Made by a program: the position numbers and the translations under genes
Notes under the pieces: generated by a model
What the model saw: only the letters and a program-made list of their open reading frames with translations
The model's database searches: none
What the model was told of the DNA's origin: nothing
Source: Thiohalospira sp051746205
GTDB taxonomy: Bacteria > Pseudomonadota > Gammaproteobacteria > Thiohalospirales > Thiohalospiraceae
DNA: 64,000 bases
Assembly: GCA_051746205.1 (NCBI GenBank)
Contig: JBNJEU010000006.1
Coordinates: forward strand, 5,439-69,438
Direction of reading: 5' to 3'
Shown: in pieces, positions 24,906 through 33,885 of the stretch
How positions within the stretch are numbered: the first letter of the stretch is position 1
How the letters are laid out: every line of letters starts with the position of its first letter

Positions 24906-26125
24906 CCGGGGCGTGGTCCATGCCCGCCGGCCGCGAGGGATGGCGGGCCGTGTGGTGCGCCGGACTGGTCGCCCTGCTGGCGGCCGTGTGGGCGGGCGCC
25001 GGCCATGCCGTGGAGGCCGCCGACGACCACGTGAGCCTGGAGTGGGAAGAGACCGACGACGGCGGCTACCGGCTGCGGGCCACCAACCACCACATCATCC
25101 CGATGTTCGTCCGGGTGGATCTGAAGGAACTGGAAGGGCTGGCGGCCGATGTCGAGCTGCCGCTGACCACCGTGCTGGAACCGGACGCGCGGGCGAAGCC
25201 GATCCTGGAGCTCTCCCGCACGGAAGGCCAGCGAGTCGCGTTCGAGTCCAGCACGGCCTTCTCCCGGGGAGACCCCGACCGCGTCGATCACGACGACCAC
25301 CACCGGTACCTGCTCCCCTTCGCCCACGGCGAGAAGTATCGCGTGACCCAGGGCTACCACGGCGACTCCACCCATCGGGATGAGCAGGCCTATGCGGTGG
25401 ATTTCGACATGCCGGTGGGAACGCCGGTGCACGCGGCCCGCGCGGGCCGCGTAGTGGAGACGCGGGCGGACGCCACCGGCGGTGGCACCTCGGCGCGTTT
25501 CCGGAACGACGAAGAGGGGAACTACATCCTCGTCGCCCACGACGACGGGACCTTCGCCAGCTACGCCCATCTGCGCCGCGGCGGTGTGGTGGTCGAAGCG
25601 GGCGAAACGGTCGACGCCGGTGAACTCATTGGTTACAGCGGCAATACCGGCTACAGCTCCGGCCCGCACCTGCACTTCGATGTGCGCCGGCCGAGCCGCG
25701 ACGGCGAGTTGCATACTCTCCCCACTCGCTTCCGCACGGTCGACGATCGCGGGCCACGTCTGGAAAAAGGTCGTTTCTATTACGCCGTCCATCCCGGCAA
25801 GCCGGCGTTCGAACCGATCCTTGGCGCGGAGCTGGAGAACGCGGATTTCGCCGATCATCGCGCGACGGTGACCACCGGCGAAGTCGACGTGCGCGCGGCG
25901 TCCGAGGACCTGACCACCATCCTCTTCCTGCGCAACGGCACCGACCAGCGGTTGCGCATCGAGGCCACCCTGGAATTGCGGGGGATGGAGGCGAGCACCG
26001 AGCGGACCGTGGAGCGGGTCGTAGCGCCGCGGACGGAGGTCTTTCTGACCCTGCTGCGCCCGCGCGACGGGGTGCGCTCCTACCAGTACGGCTACCGGCT
26101 CGCCTACGAACGGGCGGCGGAATGA
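24902..26125 (+). CDS. M23 family metallopeptidase
   Basis: Exported LytM/M23-type zinc endopeptidase (407 aa), expected to cut peptidoglycan cross-links or act on another periplasmic substrate. An N-terminal hydrophobic signal (about 15-37) precedes a beta-rich region. The catalytic domain (about 150-270) has zinc ligands in HRDEQAYAVDFD and in HLHFDV, with NYILVAHDDGTFASYAHL and GYSGNTGYSSGPHLHF conserved. A further C-terminal beta domain follows. The residues look intact, so it is probably active rather than an EnvC/NlpD-type activator. It is translationally coupled to the preceding exported protein. Confidence 0.88.
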   Translation: MTGAWSMPAGREGWRAVWCAGLVALLAAVWAGAGHAVEAADDHVSLEWEETDDGGYRLRATNHHIIPMFVRVDLKELEGLAADVELPLTTVLEPDARAKPILELSRTEGQRVAFESSTAFSRGDPDRVDHDDHHRYLLPFAHGEKYRVTQGYHGDSTHRDEQAYAVDFDMPVGTPVHAARAGRVVETRADATGGGTSARFRNDEEGNYILVAHDDGTFASYAHLRRGGVVVEAGETVDAGELIGYSGNTGYSSGPHLHFDVRRPSRDGELHTLPTRFRTVDDRGPRLEKGRFYYAVHPGKPAFEPILGAELENADFADHRATVTTGEVDVRAASEDLTTILFLRNGTDQRLRIEATLELRGMEASTERTVERVVAPRTEVFLTLLRPRDGVRSYQYGYRLAYERAAE

Positions 26126-26262
26126 ACGGTCTGCTCCGGAACCAAAGCCGTGATGCCGGCGGGTGGAATAACGGTCGCGTTGGTACCACAATGGTCGGAC
26201 CGAGAATCGGCCGTCCCCGGGGTGGTCGTCCCTGTCTGTCGCAGTCTTGAGGAGTCGAAGTC

Positions 26263-27357
26263 ATGGCGAGTGTGTCCGAATTGCAGGTCGAAACCGCGCT
26301 CAAGGACTATGTGGAGCCCTATCTGAATACCGACCTGGTCAGCGCGAAAGCGGTGGCGGGGATCACCATCGATGGCGGCCGGGCCACCATCGATCTGGTC
26401 CTCGGATTCCCGCTGGAAGGCTATCGTCGGACGCTGGCCGATGCCGTGGCCGAGGTGGTGACGAAGAACACCCCGGCGGAAGGGGTCACCGTCAACATCG
26501 AGCAGCGGATCGAGTCCCACGCGGTCCAGCAGGGGGTCTCTCCCATCAACGGGGTTAAGAACATCATCGCCGTGGCCTCCGGCAAGGGCGGCGTCGGCAA
26601 GTCGACCACCGCGGTGAACCTGGCGCTGGCGCTGGCGGGGGAGGGCGCCACCGTCGGCATCCTCGACGCCGACATCTACGGTCCGAGCCTGCCGCGGATG
26701 ATGGGACTGTCCGACGAGAAGCCGGATTCGAAGGACAACAAGACCCTGGAGCCGATGGTCAGTTACGGCGTCCAGAGCATGTCCATCGGTTACCTCATCG
26801 AGCCGGACACCCCGATGATCTGGCGTGGCCCGATGGTGACCCAGGCGCTGGGCCAGCTCCTCAACGATACCAACTGGAAGGACCTGGACTACCTGGTCAT
26901 CGACCTGCCGCCGGGCACCGGCGACATCCAGCTCACCCTGGCCCAGCAGGTGCCGGTCTCGGGCGCGCTCATCGTCACCACCCCGCAGGACATCGCCCTG
27001 CTCGACGCCCACAAGGCGCACAAGATGTTCGAGAAGGTGTCGGTGCCGAGCCTCGGCATCGTCGAGAACATGTCCATCCACATCTGTTCCAACTGTGGCC
27101 ACGAGGAGCACATCTTCGGCGAGGGCGGCGGTCAGGCCATGGCCGACCAGTACGGCCTCGAGCTGCTCGGCTCGCTGCCTCTGGACATCCACATCCGCGA
27201 GCAGGCCGACGGCGGCAAGCCGACGGTGGCCGCGGACCCGGAGGGGCGCGTTACCGAGATCTATCGCGAGATCGCGCGTGCCACGGCCGCGCGGCTCTCG
27301 CTCCAGGCCAGGGAGCACAGCCACAAGTTCCCCAACATCGTGGTCGAGAACAACTAG
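26263..27357 (+). CDS. mrp: Iron-sulfur cluster carrier protein Mrp/ApbC
   Basis: P-loop ATPase that carries and transfers Fe-S clusters to apoproteins, 364 aa. Order: an N-terminal MIP18-type domain (about 1-90), then the Mrp ATPase with deviant Walker A GKGGVGKST, DADIYGPS, and DLPPGTGDIQLT. The cluster-binding CSNC motif appears in HICSNCGHEEHIFG. The ATG at 26263 follows GAGGAG. In many gammaproteobacteria mrp neighbours metG and dcd; here dcd follows after 17 bp. Confidence 0.96.
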   Translation: MASVSELQVETALKDYVEPYLNTDLVSAKAVAGITIDGGRATIDLVLGFPLEGYRRTLADAVAEVVTKNTPAEGVTVNIEQRIESHAVQQGVSPINGVKNIIAVASGKGGVGKSTTAVNLALALAGEGATVGILDADIYGPSLPRMMGLSDEKPDSKDNKTLEPMVSYGVQSMSIGYLIEPDTPMIWRGPMVTQALGQLLNDTNWKDLDYLVIDLPPGTGDIQLTLAQQVPVSGALIVTTPQDIALLDAHKAHKMFEKVSVPSLGIVENMSIHICSNCGHEEHIFGEGGGQAMADQYGLELLGSLPLDIHIREQADGGKPTVAADPEGRVTEIYREIARATAARLSLQAREHSHKFPNIVVENN

Positions 27358-27374
27358 CCGGGAGAGACGACGGG

Positions 27375-27941
27375 ATGAGCATCAAATCGGATCGCTGGAT
27401 CCGGCGCATGGCCGAGGAGCACGGCATGATCGAGCCGTTCGAGCCGGGGCAGGTGCGCGAGAACGAGCAGGGACGGGTGATCTCCTACGGCACCTCCAGC
27501 TACGGCTACGATCTGCGCTGCGCCAACGAGTTCAAGATCTTCACCAACATCAATTCGGCGGTGGTGGATCCCAAGGCGTTCTCGGAGCAGAGCTTTGTCG
27601 ACTTTACCGGCGATGTCTGCATCATACCGCCCAACTCCTTCGCCCTCGCGCGCACGGTGGAGTATTTCCGCATCCCGCGTTCGGTGCTGACCATCTGCCT
27701 CGGCAAGTCCACCTACGCGCGCTGCGGGATCATCGTCAACGTGACGCCGCTGGAGCCGGAGTGGGAGGGCCACGTGACCCTGGAGTTCTCCAACACCACC
27801 CCCCTGCCGGCGAAGATCTACGCCAACGAGGGAGTGGCCCAGCTGCTCTTCCTGGAGTCGGACGAGGAGTGCGAGACCTCCTACGGCGACCGGGGCGGGA
27901 AGTACATGGGCCAGCGCGGGGTGACCCTGCCGCGCTCGTGA
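27375..27941 (+). CDS. dcd: dCTP deaminase
   Basis: Deaminates dCTP to dUTP for thymidylate synthesis; homotrimer of the dUTPase fold. At 188 aa it has the standard length. GTSSYGYDLRCANEFKIF near the start, GKSTYARCGIIVNVTPLEPEWEGHVTLE (the catalytic Arg/Glu region) and GKYMGQRGVTLPR at the end are characteristic. It lies 17 bp after mrp and ends one base before the convergent DUF3108 gene. Confidence 0.97.
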   Translation: MSIKSDRWIRRMAEEHGMIEPFEPGQVRENEQGRVISYGTSSYGYDLRCANEFKIFTNINSAVVDPKAFSEQSFVDFTGDVCIIPPNSFALARTVEYFRIPRSVLTICLGKSTYARCGIIVNVTPLEPEWEGHVTLEFSNTTPLPAKIYANEGVAQLLFLESDEECETSYGDRGGKYMGQRGVTLPRS

Positions 27942-27942
27942 A

Positions 27943-28662
27943 TCAGTCCGGCGCCCGGGTCAGGGTCAGGACCATGGTGCGCCGGCCGTTGCGGCGCTCC
28001 TCGCTGTGCACCGGCAGGTAACCGAATTCCTCCGCCAGCCAGAAGATGTTGTGGCGCTTGTCCGGGTCCTCGCGCATCTGCCGGACCTTGATGGCCGAGA
28101 AGGTGCCCGCCGGCGTTTCGACCGGCTCCCGGCCGACCACCATGTAGTGATATTCCTTGTCGGGTCCGTCCTCGTCCACGAGGGTGAAGCGGAAGGACCG
28201 CCCGCCCTGTTCGAGGCCGTGCATGATGGCGAACTGCGAACTCAGGGTGTCCTGGGCGTCCTCCATCAGGGCCCACTCCTCGCCGGAATGGCTTTCCTCG
28301 ACGCGCATCTCGTCCCAGTGGAAGGTCAGTTCGTAATCCTTTTCCTTCCCGGTGCGCTGCCGGTAGCGGTAGTACAGCGGCCGAATGGCCCCGTCGATCA
28401 ACTCGAAACGGGCGATTTCCCGGGTTTCTCCCCGGAACAGGAGACGCGCCATGCCCTCCGGACGGGCCACCGATTCCACCCGGAATTCGCTTCCCCTCGA
28501 GGCCTCCTCCCGGCTGATGGACCGTTCCATGGTCCCCAGGGTGACGCCGCTGCGTTCGAGCTGGTACGCCAGGTCGGTGTTTACCGGGAATTCCACGGCG
28601 GCGGCGGGCGCCGTGATGGCGACAAGGAAAGCCAGGAGCGGGAGCGCGCTGCGATGATTCAT
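27943..28662 (-). CDS. DUF3108 domain-containing exported protein
   Basis: Predicted periplasmic protein of 239 aa with a signal peptide (MNHRSALPLLAFLVAITAPAAA). It fits the DUF3108 family: LAYQLERSGVTLGTME at the start, RPLYYRYRQ, and the C-terminal segment DKRHNIFWLAEEFGYLPVHS that gives the family its substrate-like beta fold. Function is unknown. The ATG at 28662 overlaps the purN stop (ATGA) and has GGAGG seven bases upstream inside purN, so it is probably the third gene of a purM-purN-DUF3108 operon. Confidence 0.85.
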   Translation of the reverse strand: MNHRSALPLLAFLVAITAPAAAVEFPVNTDLAYQLERSGVTLGTMERSISREEASRGSEFRVESVARPEGMARLLFRGETREIARFELIDGAIRPLYYRYRQRTGKEKDYELTFHWDEMRVEESHSGEEWALMEDAQDTLSSQFAIMHGLEQGGRSFRFTLVDEDGPDKEYHYMVVGREPVETPAGTFSAIKVRQMREDPDKRHNIFWLAEEFGYLPVHSEERRNGRRTMVLTLTRAPD

Positions 28663-29327
28663 TCTCGGGCCTCCGGAGGGTCCGCATGCGGTGGCAGGGG
28701 ATCCGTGAGGGGCCGCCCGTCCAGGGCCGGGGTCTCGCCATCGAGCCGCAGGCGGCCCTCGGCAAAGAGACGAATGGCCTGAGGCAGGATGATGTATTCC
28801 CATGGCCGGACCCGTGTCTCGAGGATTTCCGGCGTATCGTCGGTCTTCACGGGGACGCGTGCCTGCACCACCACCGGGCCGCCGTCCAGTTCCCGGGTCA
28901 CGAAATGGACACTGCTGCCGTGCTCCCGATCGCCCGCTTCCAGGGCACGACGGTGGGTGTCCAGACCGGTGTGCCTCGGCAGCAGGGAGGGGTGAACATT
29001 GAGCATGCGGCCGAGGTAGTGATCGACGAAGGCGTCGGTCAGTACGCGCATGAAGCCGGCGAGCACCACCAGTCGGGGGTGGTGGGCGTCGATGCGCTCG
29101 CGCAGGGCGGCATCGAAGGTCGTGCGGTCGGGGTACCGGCGATGGTCGACCACCTCAACGGGTACGCCGGCGGCCTCGGCGCGGGCGATGCCGCCGGCGT
29201 TCGGGGTGTTGGTGATGGCCGCGGCCACCTCCACCGGGAGTTCGCCACGGCTCGCGGCGGCGATGATGGCCTCGAGGTTGGTACCACCGCCGGAGAAGAG
29301 AACAACGATGGGCAGCGGGGCGTTCAT
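28659..29327 (-). CDS. purN: Phosphoribosylglycinamide formyltransferase
   Basis: Transfers a formyl group from 10-formyl-tetrahydrofolate to GAR in purine synthesis; 222 aa. The N-terminal SGGGTNLEAI phosphate loop, the catalytic Asn/His in LNVHPSLLP and the catalytic aspartate in the RELDGGPVV region are visible. Its start overlaps the purM stop (ATGA) and its stop overlaps the DUF3108 start in the same way. Confidence 0.96.
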   Translation of the reverse strand: MNAPLPIVVLFSGGGTNLEAIIAAASRGELPVEVAAAITNTPNAGGIARAEAAGVPVEVVDHRRYPDRTTFDAALRERIDAHHPRLVVLAGFMRVLTDAFVDHYLGRMLNVHPSLLPRHTGLDTHRRALEAGDREHGSSVHFVTRELDGGPVVVQARVPVKTDDTPEILETRVRPWEYIILPQAIRLFAEGRLRLDGETPALDGRPLTDPLPPHADPPEARE

Positions 29328-30409
29328 GGGCCAATGCGGACCGTCGGATCACCGGCGTGTTCCTCCAGTGTCCCGATGCTGTAAACGGTTTCGCCGGCCG
29401 CCTCGAGGGTGGCGAGGATGTCCTCGGCCTGGGCGGCATCCACCACCACCGCCATGCCGATGCCGCAGTTGAAGGTGCGGTACATCTCCTCGTCCGCCAC
29501 CCCGCCCTGCTCCTGCAGCCAGTCGAAGACGGCGGGGCGCCGCCAGCGGGTCGGATCAAGGTGGGCGGCGACGCCTTCGGGCAGGACTCGGGGGAGGTTT
29601 TCCGGCAGGCCGCCGCCGGTGATGTGGGCGAGGGCGTGGATGCCGCGCGGGTGGGCCGCCAGGGCGCGCAGCAGCGGACGAACATGGATCCGGGTCGGCG
29701 CCAGCAGCGCGTCACCGAGGGTGGTCCCCGAGTCGTCACCCGGCAGCGGCTGCGTCAGGTCGGCGTCGACGTGATCGAGGATGCGCCGGATCAGGGAGTA
29801 GCCATTGGAATGGGGGCCACTGGCGCCGAGGCCGAGGATCACGTCGCCGGGGCTGCAGGCGCTCCCGTCGAGGATGCCGTCGCGCTCCACCACGCCGACG
29901 CAGAAGCCGGCCAGGTCGTAGCGGCCGCCCTCGTAGAAGTCGGGCATCTCGGCGGTCTCGCCGCCCACCAGGGCGCAGCCGGCTCGCTGGCAGCCATCGG
30001 CGATCCCTTCCACGACTGCGGCGGCGGTCTCCACTTCCAGACGACCGGTGGCGTAGTAGTCGAGGAAAAAGAGGGGTTCCGCCCCCTGGACCACCAGATC
30101 ATTGACGCACATGGCCACCAGATCGCAGCCGATGGTGTCGTGACGACCGAGTCGCTCGGCCAGCGCGAGCTTGGTGCCGACACCATCGGTTCCCGCCACC
30201 AGCACCGGGTCGCGGTAGCGCGACGGCAGGTCGACCAGGGCCCCGAAACCTCCGAGCGAGCCCAGAACCTCGGGTCGCCGGGTGCGGGCCACTGCGGGGC
30301 GGATCCGTTCGACCAGCGCGGTTCCGGCGTCGATGTCGACCCCAGCATCGCGATAGGTCAGACCTTCAGGACTCGGGGTGTCGGCTTGATCTGGTGTGTG
30401 TGTGCTCAC
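29324..30409 (-). CDS. purM: Phosphoribosylformylglycinamidine cyclo-ligase
   Basis: AIR synthetase of purine synthesis, 361 aa. TYRDAGVDIDAG near the start, AGTDGVGTKLALA, GCDLVAMCVNDLVVQGAEPLFFLDYYA, GGETAEMP and ASGPHSNGYSL are family hallmarks. The start is GTG at 30409, with no strong ribosome site. TAGAAT at 30450-30445 on the minus strand is a candidate -10 box. Divergent from the DUF2066 gene, as in many gammaproteobacteria. Confidence 0.96.
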   Translation of the reverse strand: MSTHTPDQADTPSPEGLTYRDAGVDIDAGTALVERIRPAVARTRRPEVLGSLGGFGALVDLPSRYRDPVLVAGTDGVGTKLALAERLGRHDTIGCDLVAMCVNDLVVQGAEPLFFLDYYATGRLEVETAAAVVEGIADGCQRAGCALVGGETAEMPDFYEGGRYDLAGFCVGVVERDGILDGSACSPGDVILGLGASGPHSNGYSLIRRILDHVDADLTQPLPGDDSGTTLGDALLAPTRIHVRPLLRALAAHPRGIHALAHITGGGLPENLPRVLPEGVAAHLDPTRWRRPAVFDWLQEQGGVADEEMYRTFNCGIGMAVVVDAAQAEDILATLEAAGETVYSIGTLEEHAGDPTVRIGP

Positions 30410-30553
30410 TCTTTAGTTCCGTTCAATCGTCACGAAGTTTCCGCATTCTAGCAGCCACCCGAAGGCCATGGAACGCGCCGCTCTCCTGAGCCATAATCGG
30501 CGCTTTACTCCTGTGGGCACCATGGCGGTGACCCGAACCGTGATGGATGGACC

Positions 30554-31618
30554 ATGCGTGGAATACGACAGCTCCTGGGCGGCCTCTGGTTGATGGCCCT
30601 GACCTCGGTGGCCGCAGCGACGGGTATCGAGGGCCTCTATGAGGCCGAACTGCGGGTATCCAGTCAGGCCGTGGAGGAACGGGAAACGGCCCTGCGTGTC
30701 GGTCTCGAGCGCGTCCTGGTCCGGGTGAGCGGGCGGCAGTACCTGTCGGATCCGGTGCTGCGCGAGGCCCTGCGCCAGTCCGAACGGTATCTGCAGCAGT
30801 TCAGCTATTCCCGCGACGAGGACGACGACCTGACCCTCCGGGTGCGCTTCGACGAAAGGAGTGTGAACGGGCTACTGGAGGAGGCCGGTCTGGCGGTGTG
30901 GGGCCGGATACGCCCGTGGACGCTGGTCTGGCTGGCCGTGGATAACGGGTCCGAGCGGGTGCTGCTGGATGGCGGCAGCGATCACCGCGTGCGCCGTATT
31001 GTGACCGAGAAGAGTCGCCGTTTCGGACTGCCGCTCGAGTGGCCGCTGATGGACCTGCGCGACCGGCGACGGGTCCGTGCCAGTGACGTATGGGGCGGCA
31101 TCGAGGAGCCGATTCTCGAGGCTTCCCGGCGTTACGCCCCGCAGGCCATCCTGATCGGGCGCGTCCAGCCGCTCGCCGAGGGGGGGTGGGAAGCGCGCTG
31201 GCGCCTGCTCGGGATCGGCGAGCCCCGGCAATGGGAGAATCGTGGCGGGGTCCTCGAGGAAGTGATTACGCCCGGTATGGAACGAACCTTTGCCGGGCTG
31301 GCGGCGACCTACGCCGGAGTGGAACAGGACGAGGACCGGGTTCGGCTCGAGGTGGCGGGGATCACCGGGCTGGAGGATTATGCCGGCATCCGCGACTATC
31401 TGGCCGGCCTGTCGGAGGTTCGCGGACTCCAGGTGGAGGCGCTGGATGGCGGTCGTATGACCCTTGAGCTGGAACTGCGTGGCGGAGCGCGTGGCCTGGC
31501 GCGAACCATCGCGCTGGGTGGGACGCTGGTTGCCGCGGGTGAGGGCATGGACACGGTCGGGCCGCAACCGGTGCCGGAACAGGGTGTTCAGCGGCTCGAA
31601 TACCGCTACCTGCCGTGA
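30554..31618 (+). CDS. DUF2066 domain-containing exported protein
   Basis: Predicted exported protein of 354 aa with a signal peptide ending near VAAATG. It fits DUF2066: the N-terminal LYEAELRVSSQAVEERETALRVGLERVLVRVSG, YLQQFSYSRDEDD, and WTLVWLAVDNGSERVLL. Function is unknown. The placement opposite purMN and directly before hda is a conserved gammaproteobacterial arrangement, which supports the call. hda follows after 22 bp. Confidence 0.88.
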   Translation: MRGIRQLLGGLWLMALTSVAAATGIEGLYEAELRVSSQAVEERETALRVGLERVLVRVSGRQYLSDPVLREALRQSERYLQQFSYSRDEDDDLTLRVRFDERSVNGLLEEAGLAVWGRIRPWTLVWLAVDNGSERVLLDGGSDHRVRRIVTEKSRRFGLPLEWPLMDLRDRRRVRASDVWGGIEEPILEASRRYAPQAILIGRVQPLAEGGWEARWRLLGIGEPRQWENRGGVLEEVITPGMERTFAGLAATYAGVEQDEDRVRLEVAGITGLEDYAGIRDYLAGLSEVRGLQVEALDGGRMTLELELRGGARGLARTIALGGTLVAAGEGMDTVGPQPVPEQGVQRLEYRYLP

Positions 31619-31640
31619 ACGACGAGTGACCGAGGACGGT

Positions 31641-32333
31641 ATGACGGCTGGCGCTCAACTCCCCCTGGCCGTGAATCTGCGCGATGGCGCCGATTTCGAA
31701 GGGTTCCTGGTCCAGGACAATGCTGCGGCCGTGGCCGCAGCGCGTGCCCTGGAACCGGGGGCGTGCTATCTGTGGGGCGAGCGGGGCAGCGGGCGCAGCC
31801 ACCTGCTTCAGGCGGCCTGTGGCGAGGCGGGGCGAGCGGGCTGGCGCTGCGCCTACCTTCCGCTCGCCAGCGAGGGGTTGAGCCCCGACCATCTGCACGG
31901 CCTCGATGCCATGGACCTGGTCGCTCTGGACGACATCGACACCATCGCCGGTCAGGAGGACTGGGAACACGGTCTTTTCCACCTCTATAATCGACTCCAC
32001 GACAACCACCGGCGGCTCCTCGTCAGCGCCTCTTCGTCACCGGCGGAGCTGCCCCTGGAACTTGCGGACCTGCGCAGTCGCTGTGGCTGGGGTCTGGTGT
32101 TCCGCCTGCAACGGCTGGACGAGACCGGCTTGCGCCGGGCGCTGGTTCTGCGCGCCGGGCGCCGTGGACTGGCGTTTCCGGACGAGGTTCTGGATTACCT
32201 CATGAGACGTCTGCCCCGGGAGCCGGAAACCCTGTTCGGGCTGCTCGATCACCTCGACCAGGCCTCCCTGGCGGCCAAGCGCCGCCTGACCATCCCCTTC
32301 ATTCGGGAACAGCTTGATGCTCTTCGGCCCTGA
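31641..32333 (+). CDS. hda: DnaA regulatory inactivator Hda
   Basis: AAA+ protein that, bound to the DNA-loaded sliding clamp, stimulates DnaA-ATP hydrolysis and prevents re-initiation. At 230 aa it has the usual size. An N-terminal clamp-binding motif (QLPLAVNL), the degenerate P-loop GERGSGRSHLL, Walker B LVALDDID and the sensor/R-finger region FRLQRLDETG are seen. The ATG at 31641 has GAGGA upstream. Its last 35 bp overlap the convergent DUF2069 gene. Confidence 0.93.
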   Translation: MTAGAQLPLAVNLRDGADFEGFLVQDNAAAVAAARALEPGACYLWGERGSGRSHLLQAACGEAGRAGWRCAYLPLASEGLSPDHLHGLDAMDLVALDDIDTIAGQEDWEHGLFHLYNRLHDNHRRLLVSASSSPAELPLELADLRSRCGWGLVFRLQRLDETGLRRALVLRAGRRGLAFPDEVLDYLMRRLPREPETLFGLLDHLDQASLAAKRRLTIPFIREQLDALRP

Positions 32334-32682
32334 GTTCCCGGGAACGCCAGCGGGCATAGAGGATGCAGGAGGCAAACAGGGTCACGGCCAGAACCACTTC
32401 CAGCAGGGCCCAGGGGCGTGCCATGGGGTTGCTCCAGGCCTCCATGCTGCCATGGGCGAAGTAGAGCAGCGCCAGGTAACTGGTCCAGGCGTGGGTGTAC
32501 GGCTTGCCGTAGAGGATGCCGCGTAGCGGAAAGAGCAGAGGGAGGGTGAAGATCAGGATGGTCAGCCACTGCTGGAAGTGAATGGCCGGAGCCAGCCAGC
32601 CATACCAGCTGATCAGCAGCACCACGAGACCGACGAGGGACCCCGATGCCAGCCAGTGGACGAAGCGAGTGGCAGGGGCCAT
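32299..32682 (-). CDS. DUF2069 family membrane protein
   Basis: Small inner-membrane protein of 127 aa with four hydrophobic segments, matching the DUF2069 family (WYGWLAPAIHFQQWLTIL, FPLRGILYGKPYTHAWTSYL, YFAHGSMEAWS). Function is unknown. Its ATG shares one base with the wrbA stop (TGATG), and the wrbA-DUF2069 pair is common in gammaproteobacteria. The 3' end overlaps hda on the other strand by 35 bp. Confidence 0.88.
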   Translation of the reverse strand: MAPATRFVHWLASGSLVGLVVLLISWYGWLAPAIHFQQWLTILIFTLPLLFPLRGILYGKPYTHAWTSYLALLYFAHGSMEAWSNPMARPWALLEVVLAVTLFASCILYARWRSRELRAEEHQAVPE

Positions 32683-33287
32683 CAGGGGTTCTCCCCGGTG
32701 TTCAGTCGCTGTGCGGTTTCCGCGATGCGACGTCCCAGCGCCAGGCACAGGGCACGCTCTGTTTCGTCCACTGCGCGTGCGGCATCGGCGCCGGCCACAT
32801 GGCTCGGACCATAGGGGGTTCCGCCGCTGGTGGTCGAGTTCAGCCCCTCCTCGGTGTAGGGCAGGCCGCTGATGAGCATGCCGTGGTGGAGCAGGGGCAG
32901 CATCATGGCCAGCAGGGTGCTCTCCTGGCCTCCATGGAGGGAGGCGGTGGAGGTGAAAACGGCTCCCGGCTTGCCTGCCAGAGCGCCGGACAGCCACTGG
33001 CCACTGGTCCCGTCCAGAAAGTACTTGAGCGGCGCGGCCATGTTGCCGAACCGGGTCGGGCTGCCGAGGACGAGACCGGCGCATTCGGACAGGTCCTCCG
33101 GTCGAGCATAGGGAGGGCCCGATGTCGGTACTGCGGGTTCGCTGGCCTCCGGCGTCGCCGAAACCTCGGGGACGGTGCGCAGCCGGGCGGCGGTACCCGA
33201 CACGGCATCGACCCCCTCGGCAATGGCACGAGCCATGGCGGCGGTGGAACCATGGCGGCTGTAATACAGGATCAGGATCTCGCTCAT
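32682..33287 (-). CDS. wrbA: NAD(P)H:quinone oxidoreductase, WrbA family flavoprotein
   Basis: Flavodoxin-fold quinone reductase, two-electron reduction with FMN, 201 aa. The FMN phosphate loop is LYYSRHGSTAAMA; GSPTRFGNMAAPLKYFLDGT, FTSTASLHGGQESTLLAMM and PYGPSHVAG are WrbA hallmarks. Two ATGs stand in tandem (33290 and 33287); the second has better spacing from GAGG. It heads a two-gene unit with DUF2069. Confidence 0.93.
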   Translation of the reverse strand: MSEILILYYSRHGSTAAMARAIAEGVDAVSGTAARLRTVPEVSATPEASEPAVPTSGPPYARPEDLSECAGLVLGSPTRFGNMAAPLKYFLDGTSGQWLSGALAGKPGAVFTSTASLHGGQESTLLAMMLPLLHHGMLISGLPYTEEGLNSTTSGGTPYGPSHVAGADAARAVDETERALCLALGRRIAETAQRLNTGENP

Positions 33288-33446
33288 CATGGCCTCGGGG
33301 TCCGCTTGTCTGGCGGGGGAGTGTAGCGTGCCAGCACGCCGTAGCCCAGCCATCGGGCTCAGTTGACGCGGGTCGGGGGGCTTGGTAGGTTCGCCGAACC
33401 GGGCCACTGCCCGGCATGGACTGGGCTGGCTCAGGGGGATTCTGCA

Positions 33447-33731
33447 ATGCGTCTGGTGTTTACGGTTGCGGTCGTCTGGCTGTTGATGGCGTGTGCCACC
33501 TCGCCGCCCGTCCAGGAGATGAGCGATGCCCGGCAGGCACTTCAGGCGGCTATCGACGCCGGGGCGCAGGAAAGGGACCCGGTGGCGGTCGAGCGGGCGG
33601 AGCGGCTTCTGGAACGGGCCGGGGAACGCCTGGATGAGGGCCAGTACCGACAGGCCCGGCAAATGGCGGGGGAGGCTCGCAGGACCGCCCGGGCGTTGTT
33701 GCTCGAGAGCGGATCTGAACCCGTGCCGTAA
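33447..33731 (+). CDS. DUF4398-type small helical lipoprotein
   Basis: Short lipoprotein (94 aa): signal peptide with lipobox LLMAC. It is followed by a helical, alanine/arginine/glutamate-rich domain (RQALQAAIDAGAQ, AERLLERAGERLDEGQYRQA) fitting the DUF4398 family, often found next to OmpA- or LysM-type envelope proteins. Function is unknown. The start at 33447 places the signal peptide correctly. The next gene has the same helical pattern plus a LysM domain. Confidence 0.8.
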   Translation: MRLVFTVAVVWLLMACATSPPVQEMSDARQALQAAIDAGAQERDPVAVERAERLLERAGERLDEGQYRQARQMAGEARRTARALLLESGSEPVP

Positions 33732-33763
33732 TGACAGGTCGAAGGAAGGCGGGCGTTTGCGCT

Positions 33764-33795
33764 GCGGCGTTCATGGTTCAAGCGACGTTCATGGT
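33764..33795 (+). repeat. Two direct repeats upstream of the LysM lipoprotein gene
   Basis: GCGRCGTTCATGGT occurs at 33764-33777 and 33782-33795 with an 18-bp period and one mismatch. A TATACT box at 33804-33809 follows directly. The arrangement could be an activator or repressor site for the gene starting at 33886. The rest of the 154-bp gap shows nothing else. Confidence 0.4.
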
Positions 33796-33885
33796 CTACA
33801 CTGTATACTGAGTATGAGCGCTTGCTGGATCCGTCCGTTGGTGCGGGCCACGTGAACAATCATCTAAGGTTTTGGAGCCTGGAAA

